The notes under the pieces were generated by a model that ran no database searches, was not told where the DNA came from, and was given only the letters and a program-made list of their open reading frames with translations. This document shows, piece after piece, positions 50,146 to 58,902 of a stretch of DNA of 64,000 nucleotides. How positions within the stretch are numbered: the stretch's first letter is position 1; every line of letters starts with the position of its first letter. The position numbers and the translations under genes were made by a program. Source of the DNA: an uncultured Lachnospiraceae bacterium (GTDB taxonomy: Bacteria > Bacillota > Clostridia > Lachnospirales > Lachnospiraceae); NCBI GenBank assembly GCA_947570615.1, contig CANOVJ010000007.1, positions 47,751 through 111,750 on the forward strand, in the 5' to 3' direction.

Positions 50146-51570
50146 TCAGTCCTCCTCCTCGTCCTCCGCCAGCGGCAGGGAGAAGATAAATTCTGTTCCC
50201 ACGCCCTCTGTGCTGATGACATTGATGTGTTCCCCGTGGGCGTGGACGATTTCTTTGGTGATGGAGAGTCCCAGGCCGGTCCCCTTTTTGTCCTTGCCGC
50301 GCGATAAATCCGACTTGTAAAAACGATCCCAGATCAGCTTTAAGTCGTCCCTGGGAATACCGATTCCGCTGTCCCTGACGGACACGAAAACCTTGTTGTG
50401 CTTCTCCGTGGTCTCAATCCTGATAATAGAATCGTTGTGGCTGAACTTGATGGCGTTGTCCAGCAGATTGTAAAGCACCTGCTGGATCTTGCCCACGTCG
50501 GCGTTTACGAACAACTCGTCTCCGGTCAGCAGAAGCTCGATGGCGATAGTCTTGCTTTTGCAGGTCCCTTCAAAGGAGGCGGCGGTATTGCGGATGATTG
50601 TGTTGATATCAAAGTCGCTTTTGTCCAGCAGCATCCCTCTGGTATTGAGATTATTCAGCACCAGAAGGCTGTTGGTGAGCTTGATGAGTCTCTCCGTCTC
50701 GTTGAGTACGATGGTCAGGTACTTTTCGTAGAGCTGTGGCGGAATGGTGCCGTCCAGCATGGCCTCCAGATACCCCTTGATGGAGGTGAGGGGAGAGCGG
50801 AAGTCATGGGATACGTTTGCCACAAATTTTTTCTGGTCGTCCTCGGAGCGGGCGATCTCGCTGGCCATGTAGGACAGCGTGGCCCCCAGATAACCGATCT
50901 CGTCCTCACTGTCGATCTGCAGCTCATAGTGCATATTCCCGGAGGCGTACTGCTCCGTAGCCTCGGTGATTCTGCGCAGGGGAAGATAAACCATCTCCGT
51001 AAAAAAGATCAGGATGATCAGAGAGAGCAGAAACAGAATGATCAGCATCAGGTAGGAGATATTTAACAGCCCGTTGGCGGAGGCGAGGATATTGCTCATG
51101 GGATAATGGATCACCACATAACCCCGGACCCTGTAGTCCGAGGCGATGGGGGCGAAGACGCTGAGCTGATCCTGGGAAAAGCTGCCGGAGAAATTCCCGA
51201 TGGTGTAATAGGATTTTTCCGTGACTGTCGGATCAAAGCCCTCGATCACCGTCTCGTTCCCCACGTCCAGCGGGGCCTGGGAGTCCAGGATCATGAGACC
51301 GGAGGGGTTGATGATCCACAGACTGGCAGAGAGGTAGGTGTCCAGCGCGTCAAGCTGCTTTTTCACCGTATCCAGGGAGGTCTCCTGATTGTACAGATCG
51401 GCGGCGTAGGTATTGGCGATCAGGGTGGCCTCCCTGTAAAGAGCCTCCGCCTTTTCTCTGGTCAGGTGCTCTGTGGTCATGTTGCTCACAAAGGTGGCCA
51501 CCACCACAAAGCCGAAAAAGCCGAAGATAAAGTAGGCCAGCAGGAATTTCAGGTAGAGGGTCTTTCTCAT
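50146..51570 (-). CDS. Two-component sensor histidine kinase
   Basis: 474-residue membrane kinase: TM1 (about 7-30), extracellular sensor (about 31-170), TM2 (171-192), HAMP (about 195-240), HisKA with the phosphorylated His255 in ANVSHDFRSPLTS, and the ATPase domain (DNAIKFSHNDS, SVRDSGIGIP, KKGTGLGLSI). Overlaps its response regulator by four bases (ATGA). The signal it senses is unknown. Both belong to a minus-strand operon with mutS2 upstream and trmL downstream. Confidence 0.94.
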   Translation of the reverse strand: MRKTLYLKFLLAYFIFGFFGFVVVATFVSNMTTEHLTREKAEALYREATLIANTYAADLYNQETSLDTVKKQLDALDTYLSASLWIINPSGLMILDSQAPLDVGNETVIEGFDPTVTEKSYYTIGNFSGSFSQDQLSVFAPIASDYRVRGYVVIHYPMSNILASANGLLNISYLMLIILFLLSLIILIFFTEMVYLPLRRITEATEQYASGNMHYELQIDSEDEIGYLGATLSYMASEIARSEDDQKKFVANVSHDFRSPLTSIKGYLEAMLDGTIPPQLYEKYLTIVLNETERLIKLTNSLLVLNNLNTRGMLLDKSDFDINTIIRNTAASFEGTCKSKTIAIELLLTGDELFVNADVGKIQQVLYNLLDNAIKFSHNDSIIRIETTEKHNKVFVSVRDSGIGIPRDDLKLIWDRFYKSDLSRGKDKKGTGLGLSITKEIVHAHGEHINVISTEGVGTEFIFSLPLAEDEEED

Positions 51571-52268
51571 TGCCTTACCTCAAATTTGTAACCGATCCCC
51601 CAGATGGTGGCGATGCGCCAGCCCGCGTGATCGTTTATCTTTTCCCGCAGGCGCTTGATATGTACGTCTACGGTCCTGGTGTCGCCGATATACTCATAGC
51701 CCCAGAGCTGATCCAGGAGCTGTTCCCTGGTAAAGACGTGGTTGGGGGAGGAGGCCAGAAAGTAGAGCAGCTCTAACTCCTTGGGAGGCATCTCCACGGT
51801 CTTTCCCATATAGATCACGGAGTAGTTGGTCAGGTTGACGCTCAGATCCGGGTACTCCACGCATTTTACATCGGGGGAGGCCGCGGCGGCGGGAGCGGGC
51901 TTATATCTGCGTAGCACCGCCTTCACTCTGGCCACCAGCTCCTTGGAGTCGAAGGGCTTCTCCATATAGTCGTCGGCCCCCAGCTCCAGCCCCAGCACCT
52001 TGTCGAAGATTTCGCCCTTGGCGGAGAGCATGATGATGGGGGTGGCGGATTTGGCGCGGATTTCCCGGCAGACCTGATAGCCGTCGATGCCGGGCAACAT
52101 CAGATCCAGCAGGATCAGATTGGGGGCGAAGGAGTCCGCCAGCAAAAGGGCGCTTTCCCCATCGGAGGCAATCATGGTCTCGAAGCATTCCTTTGTGAGA
52201 TACAAAGAGATCAGCTCCGCAATGTTACTGTCGTCGTCTACGATCAGAATTTTCTGTCTGTTTACCAT
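51567..52268 (-). CDS. OmpR-family response regulator
   Basis: 233-residue regulator: receiver domain (about 5-118) with DDD at 11-13, phospho-acceptor Asp55 in LLDLMLPG and Lys in EKPFDS, and a winged-helix DNA-binding domain (about 140-232; ELELLYFLASSPNHVFTREQ, DTRTVDVHIKRLREKI). Partner of the kinase that follows with a four-base overlap. Start ATG 52268 (MVNRQKILIVDDD) is the first residue matching the domain; upstream frame is leader. Confidence 0.95.
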   Translation of the reverse strand: MVNRQKILIVDDDSNIAELISLYLTKECFETMIASDGESALLLADSFAPNLILLDLMLPGIDGYQVCREIRAKSATPIIMLSAKGEIFDKVLGLELGADDYMEKPFDSKELVARVKAVLRRYKPAPAAAASPDVKCVEYPDLSVNLTNYSVIYMGKTVEMPPKELELLYFLASSPNHVFTREQLLDQLWGYEYIGDTRTVDVHIKRLREKINDHAGWRIATIWGIGYKFEVRQ

Positions 52269-52361
52269 ATTGAAACCTGAACCTTTCTGTTGTCGGTCGA
52301 ATCTGTTCTGCCGGCTCTGCCACAGGGCGGGCATCTTTGCGCCGGAACCGGACTGACGTCC

Positions 52362-54749
52362 TTATTCCTTAAAGGTCACGATGGTGACGCCCGCGTCGCC
52401 CTCGCCGTATTCGCCCAGCCGGTAGGATTTCACATATTTCACCCGTTTTAAGTGACTGTGGACGGCGTTTCGCAGGGCGCCCGTGCCTTTTCCATGAACC
52501 ACTCTCACGCTGGAAAGGTGGGAGAGGTAAGCGTCGTCCAGATATTTGTCCAGCTCGCAGAGGGCCTCATCCACGGTCCGGCCCAGCAGATTGATCTCCG
52601 GGGAGATGGTCATGGACTTGGAAAGCCTGGCCTTGCCGGTGTGGCTTTTGGAGGGGGCGGCGGGAAAAGAGCCGGGCAGAGCCTCGTCCGGGATCAGTAC
52701 CAGATCCTTTACGTTGGCCTGAGAGCGCAGGATCCCGCACTGTACGAACAGATTTCCCCTGTGGTCGGGAAGGGTGCTCACCGTGCCCTTAAGGCCCATG
52801 GAGAGGATCTTCACGCTGTCTCCCACTTTAAGCTGGTCCGGCCTGAGAGGCTTTTCGGTATTCTGATTCGGCACCCTGATGGTAAGCTTATCGTTTTTCT
52901 TTCCGATCTCGCCCCGGATCCGTTCCCGGGTCTTCTCCAGATCCTTTAAGGAAGCGCCGGGCCCGGCCTTCTGGTAGACGCGGATGGTCTCGTCGGCGAA
53001 ATCCTTGGCCTGCTGCAGGATCTCCCGGGCCTGTTCGTTGGCCTGGCGCAGGATCTTATCTCTGGCGTTGTCGATGCGCTGGTTTTTCTCCTGAAGCTTT
53101 TTCTTAAGAGTCTCCACCTCCTCCTTGTAGGAGGCGATCTCCAGCCGCTCGTTCTCGATGGTAATCCGGTTGTTTTCCAGGGTGCTGAGCAGATCCTCAA
53201 AGCTCTTATCCTGGGTGTTGATCTGGCCTCTGGCCTCGTTTATGATGTAATCCGGAAGCCCCAGCCGGGAGGAGATGGCAAAGGCGTTACTCTTGCCCGG
53301 AATGCCGATCAGCAGCCGGTAGGTGGGCGAGAGGGTTTCCACGTTAAATTCGCAGCAGGCGTTTTCCACAAAGTCTGTGGAGAGGGCATAGACCTTCAGC
53401 TCGCTGTAGTGAGTGGTTGCCATGGTGCGGATGCCCCGGGTGTGAAGATGATCCAGGATGGCCACGGCCAGGGCGGCTCCTTCCGTGGGGTCTGTCCCTG
53501 CGCCCAGCTCGTCGAACAGACACAGGGAATTTTCGTCGGCATTTTTCAGGATGGAGACGATGCTGGTCATGTGGGAGGAAAAGGTGCTCAGGCTCTGTTC
53601 AATGCTCTGCTCGTCCCCGATATCCGCGAAAACCTCCGTAAAGATGGAGAGCTCGGAGCGGTCAAGGGCCGGAATATGAAGACCTGCCTGCCCCATCAGG
53701 GTAAAGAGGCCGACGGTTTTCAGGGAGACGGTTTTGCCCCCCGTGTTGGGGCCGGTGACTACCAGCAGGTCAAAGTCCTTTCCCAGATGGATATCGATGG
53801 GAACCACCTTCCCGGCGGGCAGCAGCGGATGGCGGCCCTTTCGGATGCGAATATAGCGCTCCCCGTTAAAAAGGGGCATGGTGGCGTTTTCGTCCATGGC
53901 AAGACCGGCTTTGGCGAAGACGAAGTCCAGAAAGGTCATGATCCGCTGATTCTGCCGGATCTCCGCTATATGTCCGCCGGCCTGGGCGCTCAGATCGGCC
54001 AGGACGGCCTCGATCTCTTCCTTTTCCCGGATGGCCAGCTCCCGAAGCTGGTTGTTTAAGCTGACCACGGCGGAGGGCTCGATGAAATAGGTGGAGCCGG
54101 TGGAGGACTGGTCGTGTACCATACCCGGGACCTGCCCCTTGTACTCCGCCTTTACCGGGATGCAGTAGCGGTTGTCCCGCATGGTGATGACCGCGTCCTG
54201 GAGATAACTGCGGCAGGAGCCGTTCACCATGGAGAGGAGCTGATTGTGAATCTTCTCCCCGGTGATGGTGATGGAGCGCCGCACATGCTTAAGGCCCGGA
54301 CTGGCGTCGTCCGCGATCTCCTCCTCGGAGAGGATACAGCGGTTGATTTCCCCGCAGAGCAGGGAGAGCGGCTCGAGAGCCTGAAAAAAGCCGCTCAGGG
54401 AGGTTTCCTTCTCCTCATCCTTCGGGCCCCGGCCGTAGGCTTTGATCCTGCTCACGTTTTCCAGGAGCCGGGCGATCCGCAAAAGCTCGGGAGCCGATAA
54501 GGAGCTTCCCACCTCCAGGGAGCGCATGGCCAGGGAAAGGTCGCTCGTTCCCCCGAAGGAGGTGGAGCCTCTGGCAAAAAGCATGGAAAGAGCGTCGGCA
54601 GTCTGCTGCTGGGCGAGCTGTATTTCTTCGAGATCCGTCCCGGGCTTAAGCTCCCGGCACATGGCCCGTCCCGGCCCGGAGGTGGCTTTTTCGGCTAACA
54701 TGCCGATGATTTTGGTATATTCTAAAGTGTGTAAAACTTTCTCGTTCAT
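52362..54749 (-). CDS. mutS2: MutS2 family ATPase/endonuclease
   Basis: 795-residue MutS2, a MutS-like ATPase with a C-terminal Smr nuclease domain, known to suppress recombination and, in Bacillus, to act on collided ribosomes (RqcU). Present: core and lever domains, Walker A VTGPNTGGKTVSL (about 335), Walker B LCLFDELGAGTDP, the MATTHYSELK region, a long coiled coil, a KOW-like segment (LKVGDSVKILSMGLKGTV) and the Smr domain (INLLGRTVDEALCELDKYLDDA, VRVVHGKGTGALR). Start ATG 54749 follows GAGGTTGCTT. First gene of the operon continuing into the response regulator. Confidence 0.97.
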   Translation of the reverse strand: MNEKVLHTLEYTKIIGMLAEKATSGPGRAMCRELKPGTDLEEIQLAQQQTADALSMLFARGSTSFGGTSDLSLAMRSLEVGSSLSAPELLRIARLLENVSRIKAYGRGPKDEEKETSLSGFFQALEPLSLLCGEINRCILSEEEIADDASPGLKHVRRSITITGEKIHNQLLSMVNGSCRSYLQDAVITMRDNRYCIPVKAEYKGQVPGMVHDQSSTGSTYFIEPSAVVSLNNQLRELAIREKEEIEAVLADLSAQAGGHIAEIRQNQRIMTFLDFVFAKAGLAMDENATMPLFNGERYIRIRKGRHPLLPAGKVVPIDIHLGKDFDLLVVTGPNTGGKTVSLKTVGLFTLMGQAGLHIPALDRSELSIFTEVFADIGDEQSIEQSLSTFSSHMTSIVSILKNADENSLCLFDELGAGTDPTEGAALAVAILDHLHTRGIRTMATTHYSELKVYALSTDFVENACCEFNVETLSPTYRLLIGIPGKSNAFAISSRLGLPDYIINEARGQINTQDKSFEDLLSTLENNRITIENERLEIASYKEEVETLKKKLQEKNQRIDNARDKILRQANEQAREILQQAKDFADETIRVYQKAGPGASLKDLEKTRERIRGEIGKKNDKLTIRVPNQNTEKPLRPDQLKVGDSVKILSMGLKGTVSTLPDHRGNLFVQCGILRSQANVKDLVLIPDEALPGSFPAAPSKSHTGKARLSKSMTISPEINLLGRTVDEALCELDKYLDDAYLSHLSSVRVVHGKGTGALRNAVHSHLKRVKYVKSYRLGEYGEGDAGVTIVTFKE

Positions 54750-54801
54750 AAGCAACCTCAATATAAGATGATTTTGGTAAAGCTGGTTTACGGCGCTTCC
54801 T

Positions 54802-54810
54802 ATTGTACCA
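54802..54810 (-). promoter_or_regulatory. Extended -10 promoter of the mutS2 operon
   Basis: Minus strand TGG-TACAAT (54810-54802): a TGn extension before TACAAT, with a poor -35 region. Start of transcription near 54795, 46 bases before mutS2. Confidence 0.5.
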
Positions 54811-54888
54811 TATTTTCAGACGGGAAACCAGTCATACTTTTGCCGTGGCAAACCTGCTGTGGAAAAAATGCCATGAGATGCGTTATCA

Positions 54889-54917
54889 TTGCATTCCGGG
54901 TGTGGTTTTGTTAAAAT
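54889..54917 (+). promoter_or_regulatory. Promoter of the DUF6056-like membrane protein gene
   Basis: TTGCAT (54889-54894), 17-bp spacer, TAAAAT (54912-54917). It places the transcription start near 54924 and supports TTG 54950 as the first codon. Confidence 0.6.
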
Positions 54918-54949
54918 GGATTTCAAAACAAAGAGAGAAGGAAAACAGA

Positions 54950-56437
54950 TTGACGTCTTTTGTGGAAAAACATCGAAAATGGATATTCCGGCTGATACTG
55001 GCGGCGGCTTTTGTTACGATTTACGCCTACAATTTCCTCACCCCCTATCTGTCGGACGATTACGCCTACGCCATCCAGGTGCGGGAGGCTGCCTCTGTGT
55101 GGGATCTGGTAAAGCAGCAGTACGGGGAGTACCTCTCCAACAGCGGGCGGGTGATCGGGCAGTTTAATGTGCGGCTTTCCCTGGCGGCGGGCAAGCAGGC
55201 GTTCAACGTGGTGAACAGCTTCATGTTCCTGGCGCTGACGCTCCTGATGTATGCCAATATACGGCGCAGGAAAAAGCACGATATCTTTGTGCTTCTGCTC
55301 ATCCTCACCTTTCTCTGGCGTTTTGCGGTGAGCTTCGGGCAGACCATGCTCTGGATCTGCGGGGCCTGCAATTACCTCTGGGGAAGCGTGATCATTCTGG
55401 GGTTCGTGACCCTTTACCGGTATCTGCTTGGCAGAGCGGACCAGGGAGCTTTTGACAGGGCAGGGACGGGCCCTGGCCGGGAGAAAAACCCAAAGACCCG
55501 GCCCCTGGGAGACAGGACCGGCTCCGTCGGCGCGCTTCTGCGCGGCATTGCGGCAGCGGCGGAGACGCTTCTGTACGGTGTGGCAGCCGGGTGGTGCAAT
55601 GAGAACACCTCCGGCGGCGGTTTTCTGCTGGCGCTCATGTTCGGCCTGAACTTCTGGTGGAACCGGCGAAAGCAGGGCAAAAGGGGGATCTATCTCTTTA
55701 TGCTCTCCGGACTTTTCGGAATGTGCTGCGGGATGCTGGGGATGATTTCCGCGCCGGGGATCAGAAACCGGAGCCAGACCATGTCGGAGGGGGAGTACAC
55801 CGGGCTCGTGGGGCTTCTCTCCAGAATATACAAGATCACCATAACCCTCCGGGAGCTGTTTTTCGGGGTGCTGGCGATCACGGTGGTCGTGCTGGTGCTG
55901 CTGGCATTACAGAAAAGGTTAAGTAACTGGCGGCAGATCCGGTGCAGTGAGACGGTGCTGTTTCTGGCCGGGGCGCTGGCCACCGGCTATGCCCTGGCCC
56001 TGGCGCCAACCCCCATGAACAGGGCGTATTTCGGGGCGGGGATCTTCCTCTTTATCGCCTGTATACAGGGGATTGTGGATGTGGCGGACCGGGAGCAGGC
56101 CATCCGGGTGGCCAAATACAGTCTGGTCAGCATCCTCTGCGTGTGGCTGTTTTTCACCTATCTGGATAATCTGGTGAATCTGGCCAGGATTTACCGGGAG
56201 GAGCAGGAGCGGATCACATTGCTCCGGGAGGAGAAGGCGGACCCTGACGGGGACGGTATCGTGGTGCTGCCCAAACTTCGCCCGGCCTTTGAAAATCCCT
56301 ACAGCGACGCCCACAATTCCGATCTGGAGGAGGATAAGGACTACTGGATCAATCTGTTCTATGAGATATATTATGATGTGGGAAATATCACCGCCATTCC
56401 CCGGGAAGAGTGGGAGGAGCTCTACGGTCAGGGGTAG
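54950..56437 (+). CDS. Polytopic membrane protein, DUF6056-like
   Basis: 495 residues with about ten hydrophobic segments; the first is VTIYAYNFLTPYL with SDDYAYAI just outside the membrane, a pattern shared with GT-C-like glycosyltransferases and DUF6056. The end (about 440-495) is soluble. A Gly/Arg-rich cytoplasmic loop (about 160-185) lacks membrane character. TTG 54950 is chosen because a TTGCAT-17-TAAAAT promoter lies at 54889-54917 and AGAAGG is eight bases upstream; the frame is open to 54803 but that part lies before or within the promoter. Inference: an envelope sugar transferase or flippase-like protein. Confidence 0.7.
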   Translation: MTSFVEKHRKWIFRLILAAAFVTIYAYNFLTPYLSDDYAYAIQVREAASVWDLVKQQYGEYLSNSGRVIGQFNVRLSLAAGKQAFNVVNSFMFLALTLLMYANIRRRKKHDIFVLLLILTFLWRFAVSFGQTMLWICGACNYLWGSVIILGFVTLYRYLLGRADQGAFDRAGTGPGREKNPKTRPLGDRTGSVGALLRGIAAAAETLLYGVAAGWCNENTSGGGFLLALMFGLNFWWNRRKQGKRGIYLFMLSGLFGMCCGMLGMISAPGIRNRSQTMSEGEYTGLVGLLSRIYKITITLRELFFGVLAITVVVLVLLALQKRLSNWRQIRCSETVLFLAGALATGYALALAPTPMNRAYFGAGIFLFIACIQGIVDVADREQAIRVAKYSLVSILCVWLFFTYLDNLVNLARIYREEQERITLLREEKADPDGDGIVVLPKLRPAFENPYSDAHNSDLEEDKDYWINLFYEIYYDVGNITAIPREEWEELYGQG

Positions 56438-56453
56438 CGGCGCGGAAGGGAGC

Positions 56454-57383
56454 ATGGTTGTAAGCATGGAATGGAAAAACTGGAGCAGCAGTCCCTGTAA
56501 TCTCTGCCCCCGGAACTGTCAGGTGAACCGGGGGCAGGGACAGAAGGGCTTCTGCGGCATGGACGATACAGTCCGTCTGGGAAGGGCAGCTCTGCACCTG
56601 TGGGAGGAGCCCTGTATTTCCGGGAAGAATGGCTCCGGCACGGTGTTTTTTGCCGGCTGTAATCTGCGGTGCGTGTACTGCCAGAACCATGAGATCTCCG
56701 CGGGAGGGAAGGGGAAAAGCGTTTCTGTGGAGCGTCTGTCGGAGATTTTCCTGGAATTGCAGGAAAAGGGTGCGGCCAACATCAATCTGGTGACGCCGGA
56801 TCACTACCTCCCCCAGACCGCGCAGGCCGTCCTTTCGGCCCGGAGGGATGGGCTGACGGTTCCGGTGGTATATAACGGCAGCGGGTATGAGAAGCGGGAA
56901 ATTATCCGCGACCTGAAAGGGATCGTGGACATTTTTCTCACGGATTTTAAATATATGGACACCGCCATGGCGCAGAGATATTCCTCCGCCCCGGATTATC
57001 CTCAGGTGGCGATGGCGGCTCTGGATGAAATGGTAAAGGCTGTGGGGGAGCCTTTTTTTGATGACGGGGGGATGATGCAAAGGGGCGTCATCGTCCGTCA
57101 TCTGCTTCTGCCCGGCCATAAGAAAAACGCCAGGGATGTGATCCGGTATGTATATGAGACATATGGGGAGAGGGTGTACTTAAGCCTGATGAGCCAGTAT
57201 ACGCCCTTTGAGAGACTGAAGGAAAATCCCGGCCTGAAACAGCTTTGCAGGAGGGTCACCAGGAGGGAGTATGAGGCCGTGGTGGACTATGCCCTGGAGC
57301 TGGGGGTGAGAAACGCCTTTATTCAGGAGGGAGATGTGGCCAGGGAGAGCTTTGTGCCGGACTTTGAGGGGGAGGGAGTTTAG
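56454..57383 (+). CDS. Radical SAM protein, PflA-like (pyruvate formate-lyase activase family)
   Basis: 309 residues. Two N-terminal cysteine pairs (CNLCPRNC, then CGMDD) are followed by the radical SAM motif CNLRCVYCQNHE (about 73-84), SAM-binding segments and a C-terminal region with SLMSQYTP. The pattern fits the COG1313-type PflA-like proteins rather than a true PFL activase, and no glycyl radical enzyme gene is adjacent; the target is unknown. ATG 56454 has GGAAGGGAG upstream. The stop overlaps the stop of the convergent regulator gene by four bases. Confidence 0.82.
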   Translation: MVVSMEWKNWSSSPCNLCPRNCQVNRGQGQKGFCGMDDTVRLGRAALHLWEEPCISGKNGSGTVFFAGCNLRCVYCQNHEISAGGKGKSVSVERLSEIFLELQEKGAANINLVTPDHYLPQTAQAVLSARRDGLTVPVVYNGSGYEKREIIRDLKGIVDIFLTDFKYMDTAMAQRYSSAPDYPQVAMAALDEMVKAVGEPFFDDGGMMQRGVIVRHLLLPGHKKNARDVIRYVYETYGERVYLSLMSQYTPFERLKENPGLKQLCRRVTRREYEAVVDYALELGVRNAFIQEGDVARESFVPDFEGEGV

Positions 57384-58888
57384 CTTCGCGGGGCAGGCTC
57401 GTCAGCCTCCCCGGGGCCATTGCGGAAGTGACTGGGCGAGACGCCATAGCGCGACTTGAACGCCCGGGAAAAGTTGAAGGCGTTCTCATATCCCACACCG
57501 GCGGCGATCTGCTGGATGCTCAGGGAAGGATCCTTTAAGAGCTCCAGGGCATGCTCCATTCGCAGCATGAGCAGATACTGCTGGAAGGGCATGCGGAAGG
57601 CTTTGTGGAAGGACTTGCTCAGGTAAGAATAGCTCATGAAAAACCGCTCCGCCAGACTTGCCAGGGTCAGCTCCTCCATATAGTGTGCGTCGATATAGCA
57701 CCGGACCATCTCCATGGAACCGGGGCTTCGGGGCTTTTCCTCCTTCTTTTCGGCATACTCCTCCAGGCTCTGGTAGAAATAGCCCTCCAGGCCGGATGCG
57801 TCAGGGAAGTCGCCAAGGGACGGACAATCCCGCTGGGAGGAAGCGAACCCATTGTCCGAGAAGGCCACCCCCAGGATTTCATTGAAGTAGCTGTAAAACC
57901 GGATCAGCGCCGGAAGAGAAAGCCGTTTTACCTCCTGGGAGAAGGCGGAGCGCTGGGGCGGGTTGGCGACCAGGGCCGGAGTCTCGATGAACTGAACCAT
58001 CAGATGCATAAGCCGGGGAGTGAAGTCCGCCTTTCCGGCGCCGTCCTTCTCCGTAAAGAGTCTTCCGTACCCCGAAAAGATCCTCAGACACAAAAGCTCC
58101 TCCGCCCTGCGCAGGGCGCGGTGGGCCTGGGGGAGAGGGAAGGCGCAGGTGAGGCTGGCGGCAAGCATTTCATCCCGCGGACGGATCCGCTGGGAGAGAT
58201 ACCCGGCGAGCCTCTGCCGCAGGGCGGCGTCACAGAGGATGCCGATCCTGTTTCCGGCAAGAGGGTGTCCCAGCATCCCGTCAAAGACGTCGTAAAGGAG
58301 ATTGAGCTCCCGGACCAGGGCCTCGTAGGGCCAGGCGCGGCAGGGAATCAGAATGGCGGCGCAGCAGCTGCCGGTGATTCCCGTCTCCTCCAGATCGGCC
58401 AGCACAGGCGCGGGCAGCGGGCTTTCCACAGGCAGGAAGGACAGCTCGTGAAAAACGTCTGCGGAGAGCTGGAAAAGGGTTTTGCGAAGCTGGTCCGGAT
58501 TCTGCGTCCGGCCGTCGAGGCTGGCGATTACGGTGGCGAGGATACGGCTTAAGTCCTCCGTGAGGATGGGCTTTAAGAGATAATCGGTGGCTCCGCTCTG
58601 AAAAGCGCCCCGCACATAGTGGAAATCGTCATAGCCGCTCAGGACAATAAACTGTACCGGATGGAGCCTGCGGCTCAGGGCCTGGATCAGGGAAATCCCG
58701 TCCATGCCCTCCATTTTGATATCGGTAAACACGATCTGGGGTCTGTAGCTCTCGCAGAGGGCAAGGGCCTGCTCCCCGCCGGAGCTGGTCCGTATCTCGC
58801 CGATCACAGGGCTGGCCAGCAGCTCGATCTGCTTTTTCAGTCCTTCGCAAATATAGTATTCATCATCTACAATCAGGATATTGTACAT
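57380..58888 (-). CDS. YesN-type response regulator with AraC DNA-binding domain
   Basis: 502 residues: receiver domain (about 1-120) with DDE at 8-10, Asp56 in VFTDIKMEGMDG and Lys in LLKPI; a long middle region of unknown fold; and an AraC-type double helix-turn-helix at the end (about 395-495; LTLASLAERFFMSYSYLSKSFH, SIQQIAAGVGYENAFNFSRAF). Typical partner of YesM-type kinases that control sugar-uptake operons in Clostridia. The partner kinase gene lies 14 bp upstream. No sugar ABC operon is next to it; the operon may have been on the side now occupied by cas9. Confidence 0.93.
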   Translation of the reverse strand: MYNILIVDDEYYICEGLKKQIELLASPVIGEIRTSSGGEQALALCESYRPQIVFTDIKMEGMDGISLIQALSRRLHPVQFIVLSGYDDFHYVRGAFQSGATDYLLKPILTEDLSRILATVIASLDGRTQNPDQLRKTLFQLSADVFHELSFLPVESPLPAPVLADLEETGITGSCCAAILIPCRAWPYEALVRELNLLYDVFDGMLGHPLAGNRIGILCDAALRQRLAGYLSQRIRPRDEMLAASLTCAFPLPQAHRALRRAEELLCLRIFSGYGRLFTEKDGAGKADFTPRLMHLMVQFIETPALVANPPQRSAFSQEVKRLSLPALIRFYSYFNEILGVAFSDNGFASSQRDCPSLGDFPDASGLEGYFYQSLEEYAEKKEEKPRSPGSMEMVRCYIDAHYMEELTLASLAERFFMSYSYLSKSFHKAFRMPFQQYLLMLRMEHALELLKDPSLSIQQIAAGVGYENAFNFSRAFKSRYGVSPSHFRNGPGEADEPAPRS

Positions 58889-58902
58889 GGCATCCTCCCA
58901 TA